Positions 8,879 to 16,782 of a stretch of DNA of 64,000 nucleotides are shown here, piece after piece (position 1 is the stretch's first letter; each line of letters begins with the position of its first letter). The notes under the pieces were generated by a model. The model ran no database searches. It was not told the DNA's origin and was given only the letters and a program-made list of their open reading frames with translations. The DNA comes from Hyalangium gracile (GTDB lineage: Bacteria; Myxococcota; Myxococcia; Myxococcales; Myxococcaceae). A program made the translations under genes and the position numbers. The stretch covers positions 558,001 through 622,000 of the forward strand of contig NZ_JAHXBG010000001.1 in NCBI RefSeq assembly GCF_020103725.1. Reading direction: 5' to 3'.

Positions 8879-10795
8879 ATGGGGAGCGCAGGCGGAGCGA
8901 GGTGGGGGCTGTGGCTCGTGGCCCTATGGCTTGCGGGCTGCAACACCACGTTCACTCCGGAGGAGGGAGCCCAGGGCAAGCAGCGCTCCCGCTGCCAGCC
9001 GATGACGTGCGAGTCCCAGGGGAAGAACTGCGGCGTGGCCATCGACGGCTGCGGCGGCACGCTGCACTGCGGCGAGTGCCCCGAGGGCCAGGTGTGTGGC
9101 GGCGGCGGCGTCCCCCACGTGTGCGCGCCGCCGGTCTGCGAGCCCGGCACCTGCGCCTCGCTGGGGAAGAACTGCGGTGTCGCCTCGGATGGGTGTGGGG
9201 GGACGGTGCGGTGCGGCACCTGCAGCGCGCCGGAGACGTGCGGCGGTGGGGGGGTGCCCAACGTCTGTGGACAGCCCGTGTGCACGCCCACCACGTGCTC
9301 GGCGCTGGGGAAGAACTGCGGCTCGGTGCAGGACGGGTGCGGCGGCACGCTGGAGTGCGGCACCTGTCCCGAGGGCGAGGTGTGCGGTGGCGGCGGAGCT
9401 CCCAACGTGTGTGGGAAGGCGGCCTGTCAGCCCGCCACCTGTGCGTCCCTGGGGAAGAACTGCGGCACCGTGTCCGATGGGTGCGGCGGCACGCTCGAGT
9501 GCGGCGAGTGCCCCGAGGGCCAGTCCTGTGGTGGAGGCGCGGTCCCCAACGTCTGTGGAGGGCCCGCGTGCACGCCGGCCACGTGTGCCTCGCTGGAGAA
9601 GAACTGCGGCACCGTCTCGGATGGGTGCGGCGGCACGCTCCAGTGCGGCGAGTGCCTGGAGGGAGAGTCCTGCGGCGGAAGCGGGATTCCCAACCTGTGT
9701 GGTGCTCGCACATGTCGTCCCTATAGCTGCGGGCTGCTGGGAAAGAACTGCGGCCCGGTGTCGGACGGGTGCGGCGGCACGCTGGAGTGCGGCACGTGCG
9801 CGGCGCCGGAGACGTGCGGCGCCAGCGGCGTGTCGGGGGTCTGCTACACCTCGCAGCCCGTCTGCGTGGATGAGAACCTGGGCACCACGCTGCCGGTGAC
9901 GGTGAAGGGCACCACGGCCTTCGGCAACAACGACCACCAGCTGTCGTGTGGCGGGGGCATGGCTCCGGACCGGGGCTTCCTGTGGACGGCGCCGAAGAGC
10001 GGCACGTTCACCTTCGACACGGCGCGCTCGGCGCTGCGCTCGCTGGTGGGGGTGCGGCGCGGGGGGTGTGGCGGGGAGGAGCTGGCGTGCGCCACCGAGG
10101 GCATCAGCTACGGCGGCGGAGCGCGCGCCACCGTCTCGCTGGAGGTGGGGCAGACGGTGCTGGTGGTGGTGGACTCGGCGAGCGAGGGCGAGTTCGGCGC
10201 GGGCTACTTCGAGCTGCACATCGACGAGAAGCGCGAGAGCGAGTCCGGGGCCTGCTTCGACGGCCGGGACAACGACGGGGACCGGTGGGTGGACTGCGCG
10301 GATCCGGACTGCCAGGTCGAGCCCGGCTGTGGCGGGCGCGGGTGCGCGAACCAGGACCTGGGCAGCGCGCTGCCCGTCACGGTGTTTGGGGAGACGGTGG
10401 ACTCGGGTGACGGCTTCCAGGGCACGTGTGGCATGCGGCTGCAGCAGGACCGGGCGCACCTGTGGACGGCGCCGCGCAGCGGCACCTTCGTCTTCGACAC
10501 GGCGGGCAGCGGCTGGGGCAACGCGCTCTACGTGCTCACGGGCTGCCGGGGCACGGAGCTGGCGTGCGCGGTGGGCCGGGCGGGAGGCCGGCAGGCCGCG
10601 GTGAAGCTGACGCTGGCGCAGGGACAGTCCGTGCTGGTGGTGGTGGATGGCATGTCCAACGACGATGCCGAGGAGCCCATCCGCTACACGCTCCACATCA
10701 GCGAGCACGCGCCCAACGAGTCAGGTCGCTGCCAGGATGGCGCGGACAACGACGCGGACGGCGAGGCCGACCAGCGGGACGCCGACTGCCGCTGA
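8879..10795 (+). CDS. lipoprotein with six Cys-rich repeats and two PPC-like domains
   Basis: 638 residues from the ATG at 8879. The signal peptide ends in the lipobox LAGC. Six repeats of about 48 residues follow, of the form C-x-P-x-T-C-x-x-L-G-K-N-C-G-x-x-x-D-G-C-G-G-T-L-x-C-G-x-C, with a linker ending G-G-G-G-x-P-N-V-C. Two similar domains come next, each starting NLG(T/S)xLPVTV and containing WTAP(K/R)SGTF.FDT, like bacterial pre-peptidase C-terminal domains. They are separated by Asp/Asn-rich segments (DGRDNDGD..DCADPDC) that look Ca2+-binding. Probably anchored in the outer membrane, with disulfide-bonded repeats exposed. No enzyme domain is seen. Confidence 0.85.
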   Translation: MGSAGGARWGLWLVALWLAGCNTTFTPEEGAQGKQRSRCQPMTCESQGKNCGVAIDGCGGTLHCGECPEGQVCGGGGVPHVCAPPVCEPGTCASLGKNCGVASDGCGGTVRCGTCSAPETCGGGGVPNVCGQPVCTPTTCSALGKNCGSVQDGCGGTLECGTCPEGEVCGGGGAPNVCGKAACQPATCASLGKNCGTVSDGCGGTLECGECPEGQSCGGGAVPNVCGGPACTPATCASLEKNCGTVSDGCGGTLQCGECLEGESCGGSGIPNLCGARTCRPYSCGLLGKNCGPVSDGCGGTLECGTCAAPETCGASGVSGVCYTSQPVCVDENLGTTLPVTVKGTTAFGNNDHQLSCGGGMAPDRGFLWTAPKSGTFTFDTARSALRSLVGVRRGGCGGEELACATEGISYGGGARATVSLEVGQTVLVVVDSASEGEFGAGYFELHIDEKRESESGACFDGRDNDGDRWVDCADPDCQVEPGCGGRGCANQDLGSALPVTVFGETVDSGDGFQGTCGMRLQQDRAHLWTAPRSGTFVFDTAGSGWGNALYVLTGCRGTELACAVGRAGGRQAAVKLTLAQGQSVLVVVDGMSNDDAEEPIRYTLHISEHAPNESGRCQDGADNDADGEADQRDADCR

Positions 10796-10819
10796 ACGTG
10801 GGCCACTGTCAGCCCGGAC

Positions 10820-11498
10820 TCAGGGAGACGCAGGGAGGGAGCGGAACTCGGCGGCGCAGTCGAGAAGCCGTTGGATGGCGGCTTCATGATCACCGTGGGC
10901 GGCCTGGAGGAAGGCGGCATCCCAGGTGTGTCCTCGAGAGACGCGACCTGCCTCCTGGAGCCAGCGCTCGAAGCGCAGGTACTCCTTGTCCTTCAGTCCG
11001 GACAATGTACATGAGGATGCGACCCACACGGTGCATCTCGAGCAGGACATCCACGATGCCCCGGGAAGTCGCCGCGAGCGTTCGCGGAGTCGTCGGATCC
11101 GGAGGTGATCCGCCATACCGCCAGGTGAGCGCGGCGAGCGCAGCCGGAGAGAGCGCCCGGAACTCGGAGGCGACAGCGACGTAGGCGCGCAAGGCCTGTC
11201 GCTCATCCGAGTCGTACTTCTGGAGGAACGCGCTCCACCACCCCTGCCCTGGGAGCGTCTTCCCAGACTCCTGCATCCACCCATCGAAGGCGCTGTACTC
11301 CCTATCGCCCACACCCAGGTCACCCGAACAATCCAGGTACCCTGTGGTGAACCCCACCGTGCGTGAGACGCCGGGCTGTCCCTCGAAGAGCTCGAGGTCC
11401 GGTTCATGCCTCGGTCCGTCGGAGCCAGCCTGCAGCACGAGCTCCAGAAGCGGAGGAGGAACCTTCGTGGCTCTCCCGGGGGGCGACGCTCGGCTCAT
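10820..11498 (-). pseudogene. frameshifted gene with internal duplication (possible partner/immunity protein)
   Basis: Coding starts at the ATG at 11498 and reads through about residue 165 (...GRILMYI), then continues sensibly only in another frame from about 11000 down to 10820. The two parts resemble each other: the first has EYSAFDGWMQESGK...WWSAFLQ...EFRAL and the second EYLRFERWLQEAGR..WDAAFLQ...EFRSL. This match shows that both frames were coding, so a frameshift near 10998-11010 (real or sequencing error) splits the gene. The first frame alone would run to 10890 with an unlikely tail. The ATG overlaps the stop of the upstream secreted gene by 4 bp, so the two were co-translated. No named family. 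Confidence 0.6.
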
Positions 11499-12056
11499 GG
11501 CGAACCCACCACTTCATCCATGATGGGAGTCCGTGCACCAAGACGGCTCATGTACTCCTGCCACGGTAGCCCTCCTGCACCCGTGAAAGCGTCGTAGACG
11601 CGGTCCTTCATCCGGACCACGACATGAAACCCCGTCTCCGACACACTCTTGTCGCGGCCATCCGCCGTCCTGAAGACCATCATCGCGGCCCTCTTCCCCG
11701 TTGCATCCACCACCGTCGTCAGCCTGACGTACTCCGGCCTGCCGTCGAATCGAGCCCGCGTGGAGTGGAGGGTCCGTGCCACACCCTGGCACGCGCCAGG
11801 CACGTGTTTGCTCATGTCAAACGCGGTCTTGAACCCTGTGAGCCACAGGGGTGCCTTGAGCCCTGTGGCGACCTCGTAGGCCTGGATCGCTTCCGCCAGC
11901 TCTCCGCGCGCCAGATGCGCCAGCACCTTCGCGCGCGCCGAGTCCGTGATGCCTTTGCACCTGCGCGGCAGTGATGGCTGGCACCGATCCGTGAGCCCAC
12001 CGCGGGACCACCACGCACAGCACCAGGAACCACCCCAGAATGTGCGGACGGACCAT
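11495..12056 (-). pseudogene. frameshifted secreted protein, papain-fold-like C-terminal half
   Basis: An ATG at 12056 begins a signal peptide (MVRPHILGWFLVLCVVV...AHG). The reading then switches frame near 11955-11965 to continue as ITDSARAKVLAHLARGELAEAIQAYE and on to a stop at 11495. The C-terminal 120 residues carry ACQGVARTL, then GFHVVVRMKDRVYDAFTG: a Cys at a helix start and a His followed by a strand and Asp. This pattern occurs in papain/NlpC-like peptidases and toxins. Function is inferred weakly. It overlaps the next gene by ATGA, giving a secreted-protein/partner pair in which both members are frameshifted. Confidence 0.55.
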
Positions 12057-12313
12057 ACCTGCGGACGCTAGCACTCAGCGCACGGAGGGCCTACGACGTG
12101 CCAAGTCGCGTCAGCACCGGGGGCCTTCATGTTCGGGCGAGCCCCACTCGTTCATGGGCAGGCCGTGAGGACCCAGATCGCAAAAGGGGAGGCACCCGCA
12201 CCAGACCGTGAGCGCCTTCCGCTTCTGCGGGTGAGATACCAGGGAGGCTGCCTTGAGGCTGGTGGCAGCAGGATCGTAGCCTCCGCGAGTCCACAGGAGC
12301 GAAAGGGGCTCTC

Positions 12314-12655
12314 ATGGGTCGGCTCGGAAGAGGCAGGTGGATGAGCTTGTTGGCGGGATGCGCCATGATCGTGGCCATGCCACTGCCGGTTGCACGTGCG
12401 GATCCGCCCCTGACGAAGGCCCCTGGGTGTGTCAAGCGCGGATGGCCTGCGACCGTCACCTGCGGAAACACGGTGTGCTTCGTCTCGAGCTGCGGCGAAG
12501 GGAGGTGCCCCTACTGCTTCATTGAGGGCATGGAAAACCTCGTCTTCACAGGATGGTCGGTGTACACGTGCATGAGCGGCGACACCGTGACGGGGAAGGC
12601 GCTGCTGTTCAACACGCTGCCCTTCAACGCTCGCCTGGGGCCCATCTGTGGCTGA
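12314..12655 (+). CDS. small secreted Cys-rich protein
   Basis: 113 residues. The signal peptide spans about 1-29 (hydrophobic core LLAGCAMIVAMPLPVARA). The mature part of about 84 residues has at least seven Cys, including CGNTVCFVSSCGEGRCPYC, so a disulfide-rich or metal-binding fold is likely. AAAGGGG just upstream supports the ATG. The stop overlaps the next gene by 8 bp, implying translational coupling. I do not recognise a family. Confidence 0.65.
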   Translation: MGRLGRGRWMSLLAGCAMIVAMPLPVARADPPLTKAPGCVKRGWPATVTCGNTVCFVSSCGEGRCPYCFIEGMENLVFTGWSVYTCMSGDTVTGKALLFNTLPFNARLGPICG

Positions 12656-13022
12656 GGATTCGTGGGGGCAGGAAGCGACCCTGGTAGTCGAGGCGCTCAA
12701 CCTCCTGACTGTACTGGCCGCACCGCGTCTCTATGAGCGGTGGTGTACTCAAGCCCCGGCTGAGGAACTGCGTACTGTGCTCCAGTCTCGCATGGCGGCG
12801 CTCTCGGTCTTCTGTGCGAAGGCTTGGGGGAGCCCAGATGCGGAGCGCTTCCGGTCAGCAGCCTCCAAGGTGCGGACTCTCGCTGACTCTCTAGCAGCCG
12901 CTCCCCCTGGTAACCTCATGAACCTCGGATGGAACGCTCAGGCCCGCGAGTGCTTGGATGCCCTGGGAGTCCCGGTGCCTCCAGGAGGATGGGAAGCATT
13001 CGAGGGGTTGCGTGCCGGGTGA
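12648..13022 (+). CDS. hypothetical helical protein coupled to secreted gene
   Basis: 124 residues from a GTG at 12648 that overlaps the end of the preceding secreted-protein gene. It has no signal peptide and is rich in Ala, Leu, Glu and Arg, predicting mostly helix; two Cys are visible. The arrangement (exported protein followed by an overlapping cytosolic protein) mirrors the decayed pair on the other strand at 10.8-12.1 kb. A cognate partner or immunity role is possible but unproven. Confidence 0.55.
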   Translation: MAEDSWGQEATLVVEALNLLTVLAAPRLYERWCTQAPAEELRTVLQSRMAALSVFCAKAWGSPDAERFRSAASKVRTLADSLAAAPPGNLMNLGWNAQARECLDALGVPVPPGGWEAFEGLRAG

Positions 13023-13158
13023 GTGAAGGGCGAATCCCCCTTCTTGAAGATGGGCCGCCCAAAGAGCCTGCGATTCAACCGCCGTCGCATCCCAGCAAGT
13101 CCTTCACCGTACGCGTAACTTCCCGGTGAAGCGTTCACGAGTTCCTACCGGCACGGCT

Positions 13159-13317
13159 CTATGGAAGCGCGTCCAGTTCCTCCAGCTGCCCTTCGGCGAT
13201 CTCCCGGTAGTGCGGCACTCTCTCCACGGCCAGCACTTCCATCATCTGCTGGCGTGCTCCTTCCATGTCGCCTTTTTTTCGGAGCTGACCCATGCGGTAG
13301 AGAGCATCCACGATCAC
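13159..13317 (-). CDS. short DUSAM-like C-terminal fragment
   Basis: 52 residues from a GTG at 13317 whose bases overlap the TGA of the upstream phosphatase gene (GTGA). The sequence RMGQLRKKGDMEGARQ and VERVPHYREIAEGQLEELD resembles the C-terminal helical part of DUSAM-domain proteins, a myxobacterial family of unknown function usually about twice this long. It is probably a truncated or remnant copy that has come under translational coupling with the upstream gene. The family assignment is from memory of the motif, not a search. Confidence 0.5.
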   Translation of the reverse strand: MIVDALYRMGQLRKKGDMEGARQQMMEVLAVERVPHYREIAEGQLEELDALP

Positions 13318-14471
13318 CCGCCGTCGCGCCCCAGCGAGTCCAGCACCGTGCGCGCCTCGGCATCCTCGCGCCGGTGCTCCTCCACCCGCGGCACCTCCGC
13401 CCAGCGGATCCACCCCTGCACCGCCGCGTGCCGCGCCGCCGTCACCGTGTCGTCCACCGCCACCAGTTCGCTGCCCGCCGCCCTCACGTCCGCCGCGATG
13501 CGCGCCAGCTCCTCCGCCCGCCTCGAGCGCGAGGGCACGTTGCGGATGTACACACAGCGGATCCGCCCCGGGAACTCCCGGACGATCGTCCGGTAGTGCT
13601 CCGCGTCCTCCTGCCCGCTGTCGCCGATGAGCACGAAGGGCAGGCGCTCGAACGTCCCGAGCACCCCGCGGATCTTCTCCAGCTTGTGGCTGTGCCCTCC
13701 TCCCGGCGCGAAGCCCTGGCGCGACAGCCCCCAGTCCCTCAACAGCAGCGGCCCGGCCGGAATCCGGTGCAGCGCCAGGAACTCGTCCAGGTGCTCGTAC
13801 AGGTTCCACGGGCTGCTCGACACGTAGAAGATCGGATTGTCCGCCTTCCCGCCATGCCCGTCCCGCAGCGCCGCGTAGAACGCATCCACGCCCTCGAACG
13901 GCAGCCGCGTGCGGTGCTCCGTCAGGAACAACGCCCACGCCCGCTTCAGCGGGTTGGTGACCCCCGTGGCGATCACCGTGTCGTCGATGTCGCTGATCAC
14001 CCCCAGCTCCGACCCCGGCCCCACCAGCTGCACCGGCGCGGAGACGATCGCCGCTCCTTCGGGCTCGGGCGCCAGCAGCTCCAGCTCCACCATGTTCCAG
14101 CCCGGTGAGACACCCGCCGGCGGCTCCACCCACAGCACCAGGAAGCCCTCCTCGTCCGTCGTGCCCTCCCAGCGCTTGTCCCCCCAGCGCACCAGCACCC
14201 GCGCGCCCGGTATCTCCCGCGTCGCGTAGCGCTTGTACGAGGCGATCGCGCTGCCCACCAGCGTGTGCCGCTCATGCGCGGGCCGCACGTGCCGGTCCTC
14301 CAGCACTCGCGCCTGGATCAACGCCCGCTCCCGCGTGCCATAGCCCCGGTACGGCAGGATGCGCAGCGGCAGCGCCATCCCCAGCCGGCGCCGCACGCGA
14401 CGGCTCCACCGGTCCCAGACCGCATCGGCTCGGACGGCCAACTCGAAGAAGTCATTCCTCAGCGCGGGCAT
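13314..14471 (-). CDS. App1-type phosphatidate phosphatase (DUF2183)
   Basis: 385 residues. An N-terminal beta-rich region (about 40-155) leads to a HAD-type catalytic segment, SDIDDTV, with nucleophile Asp161 and Asp163. FYVSSSPWNLYEHL, KLEKIRGVL and LIGDSGQEDAEHY follow; this is the App1/DUF2183 signature. Yeast App1 is a Mg2+-dependent phosphatidate phosphatase. Bacterial members are presumed lipid phosphatases, substrate unproven. No signal peptide is evident. The stop overlaps the start of the short DUSAM-like gene. Confidence 0.85.
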   Translation of the reverse strand: MPALRNDFFELAVRADAVWDRWSRRVRRRLGMALPLRILPYRGYGTRERALIQARVLEDRHVRPAHERHTLVGSAIASYKRYATREIPGARVLVRWGDKRWEGTTDEEGFLVLWVEPPAGVSPGWNMVELELLAPEPEGAAIVSAPVQLVGPGSELGVISDIDDTVIATGVTNPLKRAWALFLTEHRTRLPFEGVDAFYAALRDGHGGKADNPIFYVSSSPWNLYEHLDEFLALHRIPAGPLLLRDWGLSRQGFAPGGGHSHKLEKIRGVLGTFERLPFVLIGDSGQEDAEHYRTIVREFPGRIRCVYIRNVPSRSRRAEELARIAADVRAAGSELVAVDDTVTAARHAAVQGWIRWAEVPRVEEHRREDAEARTVLDSLGRDGG

Positions 14472-14695
14472 GTACGGACGCAGCCTCCAGCAAGCCTCCC
14501 AGCCATATCGCCTTCTGCTCCCACACTCGGGATCACTCGCACCGGCAGCAGCCCACCTCAGTCCGCGCCCAAGGGCACTCCCCGTGGAGCCTCCCTGCTT
14601 CCATTACTGTCAAGTTTTTCATAAATTGGACCGGTGTGGATACCGTGAACCGGCCGCGGCCGCCCCCCTCCGCGCAGCCCAGCCATCCCCTCCCC
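14472..14695. promoter_or_regulatory. divergent intergenic region with AT-rich patch
   Basis: This 224-bp region separates the leftward App1-type gene from the rightward hybrid kinase. Around 14600-14632 it contains a distinctly AT-rich run (TGTCAAGTTTTTCATAAATT) in otherwise GC-rich DNA, including TTGACA on the minus strand. It probably carries promoters for one or both genes. No clear -10 partner at standard spacing could be assigned. Confidence 0.35.
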
Positions 14696-16771
14696 ATGCG
14701 TGCGTGGATGGGTCCCCCCAGGGAACCCTCCGTGTCTGGCGCTGACGGGCAGGGCTCCACCTCGCCCTGGGACGAGAAGGCCCGGCTCGAGACCCTGCGC
14801 GGCTACGCGGTGCTCGACACGCCTCCCGAGCAGTCCTTCGACGACATCACCCAGCTGGCCGCGCAGCTGTGCGGCACCCCTATCGCCCTCATCTCGCTGG
14901 TGGACGAGGCGCGCGTCTGGTTCAAGTCCCGCACCGGCCTGGACGTCCAGGAGACTCCCCGGGATGGCGCCTTCTGCGGCCGCGCCGTCCCCCGGCCCGA
15001 GCTCTACATCGTCCCGGACACGCTGCTGGATGCGCAGCTCGCCCACCACCCGCTCGTCGCCCGCCCGCCGTACCTGCGCTTCTACGCGGGGGCGCCGCTC
15101 GTCACCCCCGACGGCATCGTGCTCGGCATGGCGTGCGTGGCCGACCATGTGCCGCGTCAGCTCTCGGCGCAGCAGGCCCGGGGCCTGGAGGCCCTGGCCC
15201 GCCAGGTGGTCGGCCAGCTCGAGCTGCGGCGCATGAACCTGCTGCGGACGCGCCTCACCGAGGAGCTCAAGTCCAGCTCCGAGCGCTTCTCCGTCATCCA
15301 GCACGCCACCAACGACATCGTCTGGGACTGGGACCTGGTGGCCGGCCGCGTCTCCTGGAACGAGCGCGTCACCGACGTGCTCGGCTACCCGCAGCCCGAG
15401 GTGCGCGAGGACTCCTCCTGGTGGTACTCGCTGGTGCACCCGGACGACCGCGAGCGCGTGGCCGAGGGCTTCCGCCGCGCCGTCCATGGCGGAAAGTCCC
15501 TCTGGTCGGACGAGTACCGCCTGCGCCGCGCCAACGGCACCTACGCGCGCGTGCTGGATCGCGGCTCCATCCTCCGCAACGCGGCCGGAGCACCCATCCG
15601 CATCCTCGGCACGGTGATGGACATGAGCGAGCGCGAGGAGATGCGCGCGCGGCTGGCGCAGGCCGACCGCATGGCCTCGGTGGGCACGCTGGCGGCCGGC
15701 GTGGCGCATGAAATCAACAACCCGCTGGCCTACGTCGTCGCCAACCTGGACTACGCGCGCCAGGAGCTCGAGGCCGTCACGCTCCCCGAGGGCAGCGAGC
15801 TGCACCGCGCGCTCCGGGAGGCCCGCGAGGGCGCCGACCGCGTGCGCCTCATCGTCCGGGACTTGAAGACGTTCTCCCGCCCGGACGACGCGCGCATGGA
15901 GCGGGTGGATGTGCGGATGGCCATCGACTCGGCGGTGACGCTGGCGTGGAACGAGATCCGCCACCGGGCACGGCTGGTGAAGGCGTACCAGCCGGTGCCC
16001 AAGGTGTGGGCCAACGAGGCCCGATTGGGGCAGGTGTTCCTCAACCTGCTCATCAACGCGGCGCACGCCATCCCCGAGGGCGCGGCGGACCGGAACGAGA
16101 TTCGCGTCAGCACGCGCGTGGACGAGCAGGGGCGCGTGGTGGCCGAGGTGCGCGACACCGGCTCCGGCATCCCCGAGGAGATTCGCGCGCGCGTCTTCGA
16201 GCCCTTCTTCACCACCAAGCCCATGGGCGAAGGCACCGGGCTGGGGTTGTCCATCTGCCACGGCATCATCACCAGCCTGGGTGGCGAGCTGCGCTTCGAC
16301 AGCGAGGTCGGCCAGGGGACGACGTTCCGAGTGGTGCTCACGCCCAAGGCGGTCGAGGGCGAGGTGACTCCAGTGACGAGAGCAGTGGAAGTCGGTAAGC
16401 GCCGGGGCCGCATCCTGGCGGTGGACGACGAGCAGCTGGTGCTCAACGCGCTCAAGCGCACGCTGGGCTCGGAGCATGACGTCACCGTCTTCACCCGACC
16501 CCAGGCGGCGCTGGCGTGGCTCGAGCAGGGCCAGCCGTGCGATCTCATCCTCTGTGACTTGATGATGCCGGAGATGACGGGCATGGACTTCCACGCCGAG
16601 CTGAGCCGGCGCATGCCCGAGCGCGCCGCGCACGTCATCTTCGTCACGGGCGGAGCCTTCACCCCCGGGGCGCGCGAGTTCCTCAGCCGCATCACCAACG
16701 TCCGGGTGGAGAAGCCCTTCGACGCCAAGGCGCTGCGCCAGCTGGTGAACGCGCAGCTCCAGGGCCGCTGA
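14696..16771 (+). CDS. hybrid histidine kinase (GAF-PAS-HisKA-HATPase-REC)
   Basis: 691 residues, soluble. GAF domain at about 30-180 (begins LDTPPEQSFDDITQLAA), PAS with PAC at about 190-315, phosphoacceptor AAGVAHEINNPLA with His338, HATPase with NLLINAAHAIPEG and DTGSGIPEE, and a C-terminal receiver starting RILAVDDEQ with phosphoacceptor Asp621 in LCDLMMPEMTG. This is a complete internal phosphorelay. Start choice is uncertain: the ATG at 14696 and the ATG at 14708 are both in frame and neither has a strong ribosome site. Longer upstream frames are low complexity. It is convergent with the GH15 gene, only 11 bp apart. Confidence 0.9.
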   Translation: MRAWMGPPREPSVSGADGQGSTSPWDEKARLETLRGYAVLDTPPEQSFDDITQLAAQLCGTPIALISLVDEARVWFKSRTGLDVQETPRDGAFCGRAVPRPELYIVPDTLLDAQLAHHPLVARPPYLRFYAGAPLVTPDGIVLGMACVADHVPRQLSAQQARGLEALARQVVGQLELRRMNLLRTRLTEELKSSSERFSVIQHATNDIVWDWDLVAGRVSWNERVTDVLGYPQPEVREDSSWWYSLVHPDDRERVAEGFRRAVHGGKSLWSDEYRLRRANGTYARVLDRGSILRNAAGAPIRILGTVMDMSEREEMRARLAQADRMASVGTLAAGVAHEINNPLAYVVANLDYARQELEAVTLPEGSELHRALREAREGADRVRLIVRDLKTFSRPDDARMERVDVRMAIDSAVTLAWNEIRHRARLVKAYQPVPKVWANEARLGQVFLNLLINAAHAIPEGAADRNEIRVSTRVDEQGRVVAEVRDTGSGIPEEIRARVFEPFFTTKPMGEGTGLGLSICHGIITSLGGELRFDSEVGQGTTFRVVLTPKAVEGEVTPVTRAVEVGKRRGRILAVDDEQLVLNALKRTLGSEHDVTVFTRPQAALAWLEQGQPCDLILCDLMMPEMTGMDFHAELSRRMPERAAHVIFVTGGAFTPGAREFLSRITNVRVEKPFDAKALRQLVNAQLQGR

Positions 16772-16782
16772 CGGCGGGCCGC

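Noticed and set aside
10890-11498. The first reading frame taken as a complete gene
   Set aside because: Its last 25 residues are Arg/Gly/Pro-rich shadow sequence, whereas the other frame continues a clear repeat of the same unit.
12129-12344. 71-codon rightward frame in the gap before the second secreted pair
   Set aside because: No ribosome site, no domain, and it overlaps the start region of the secreted gene.
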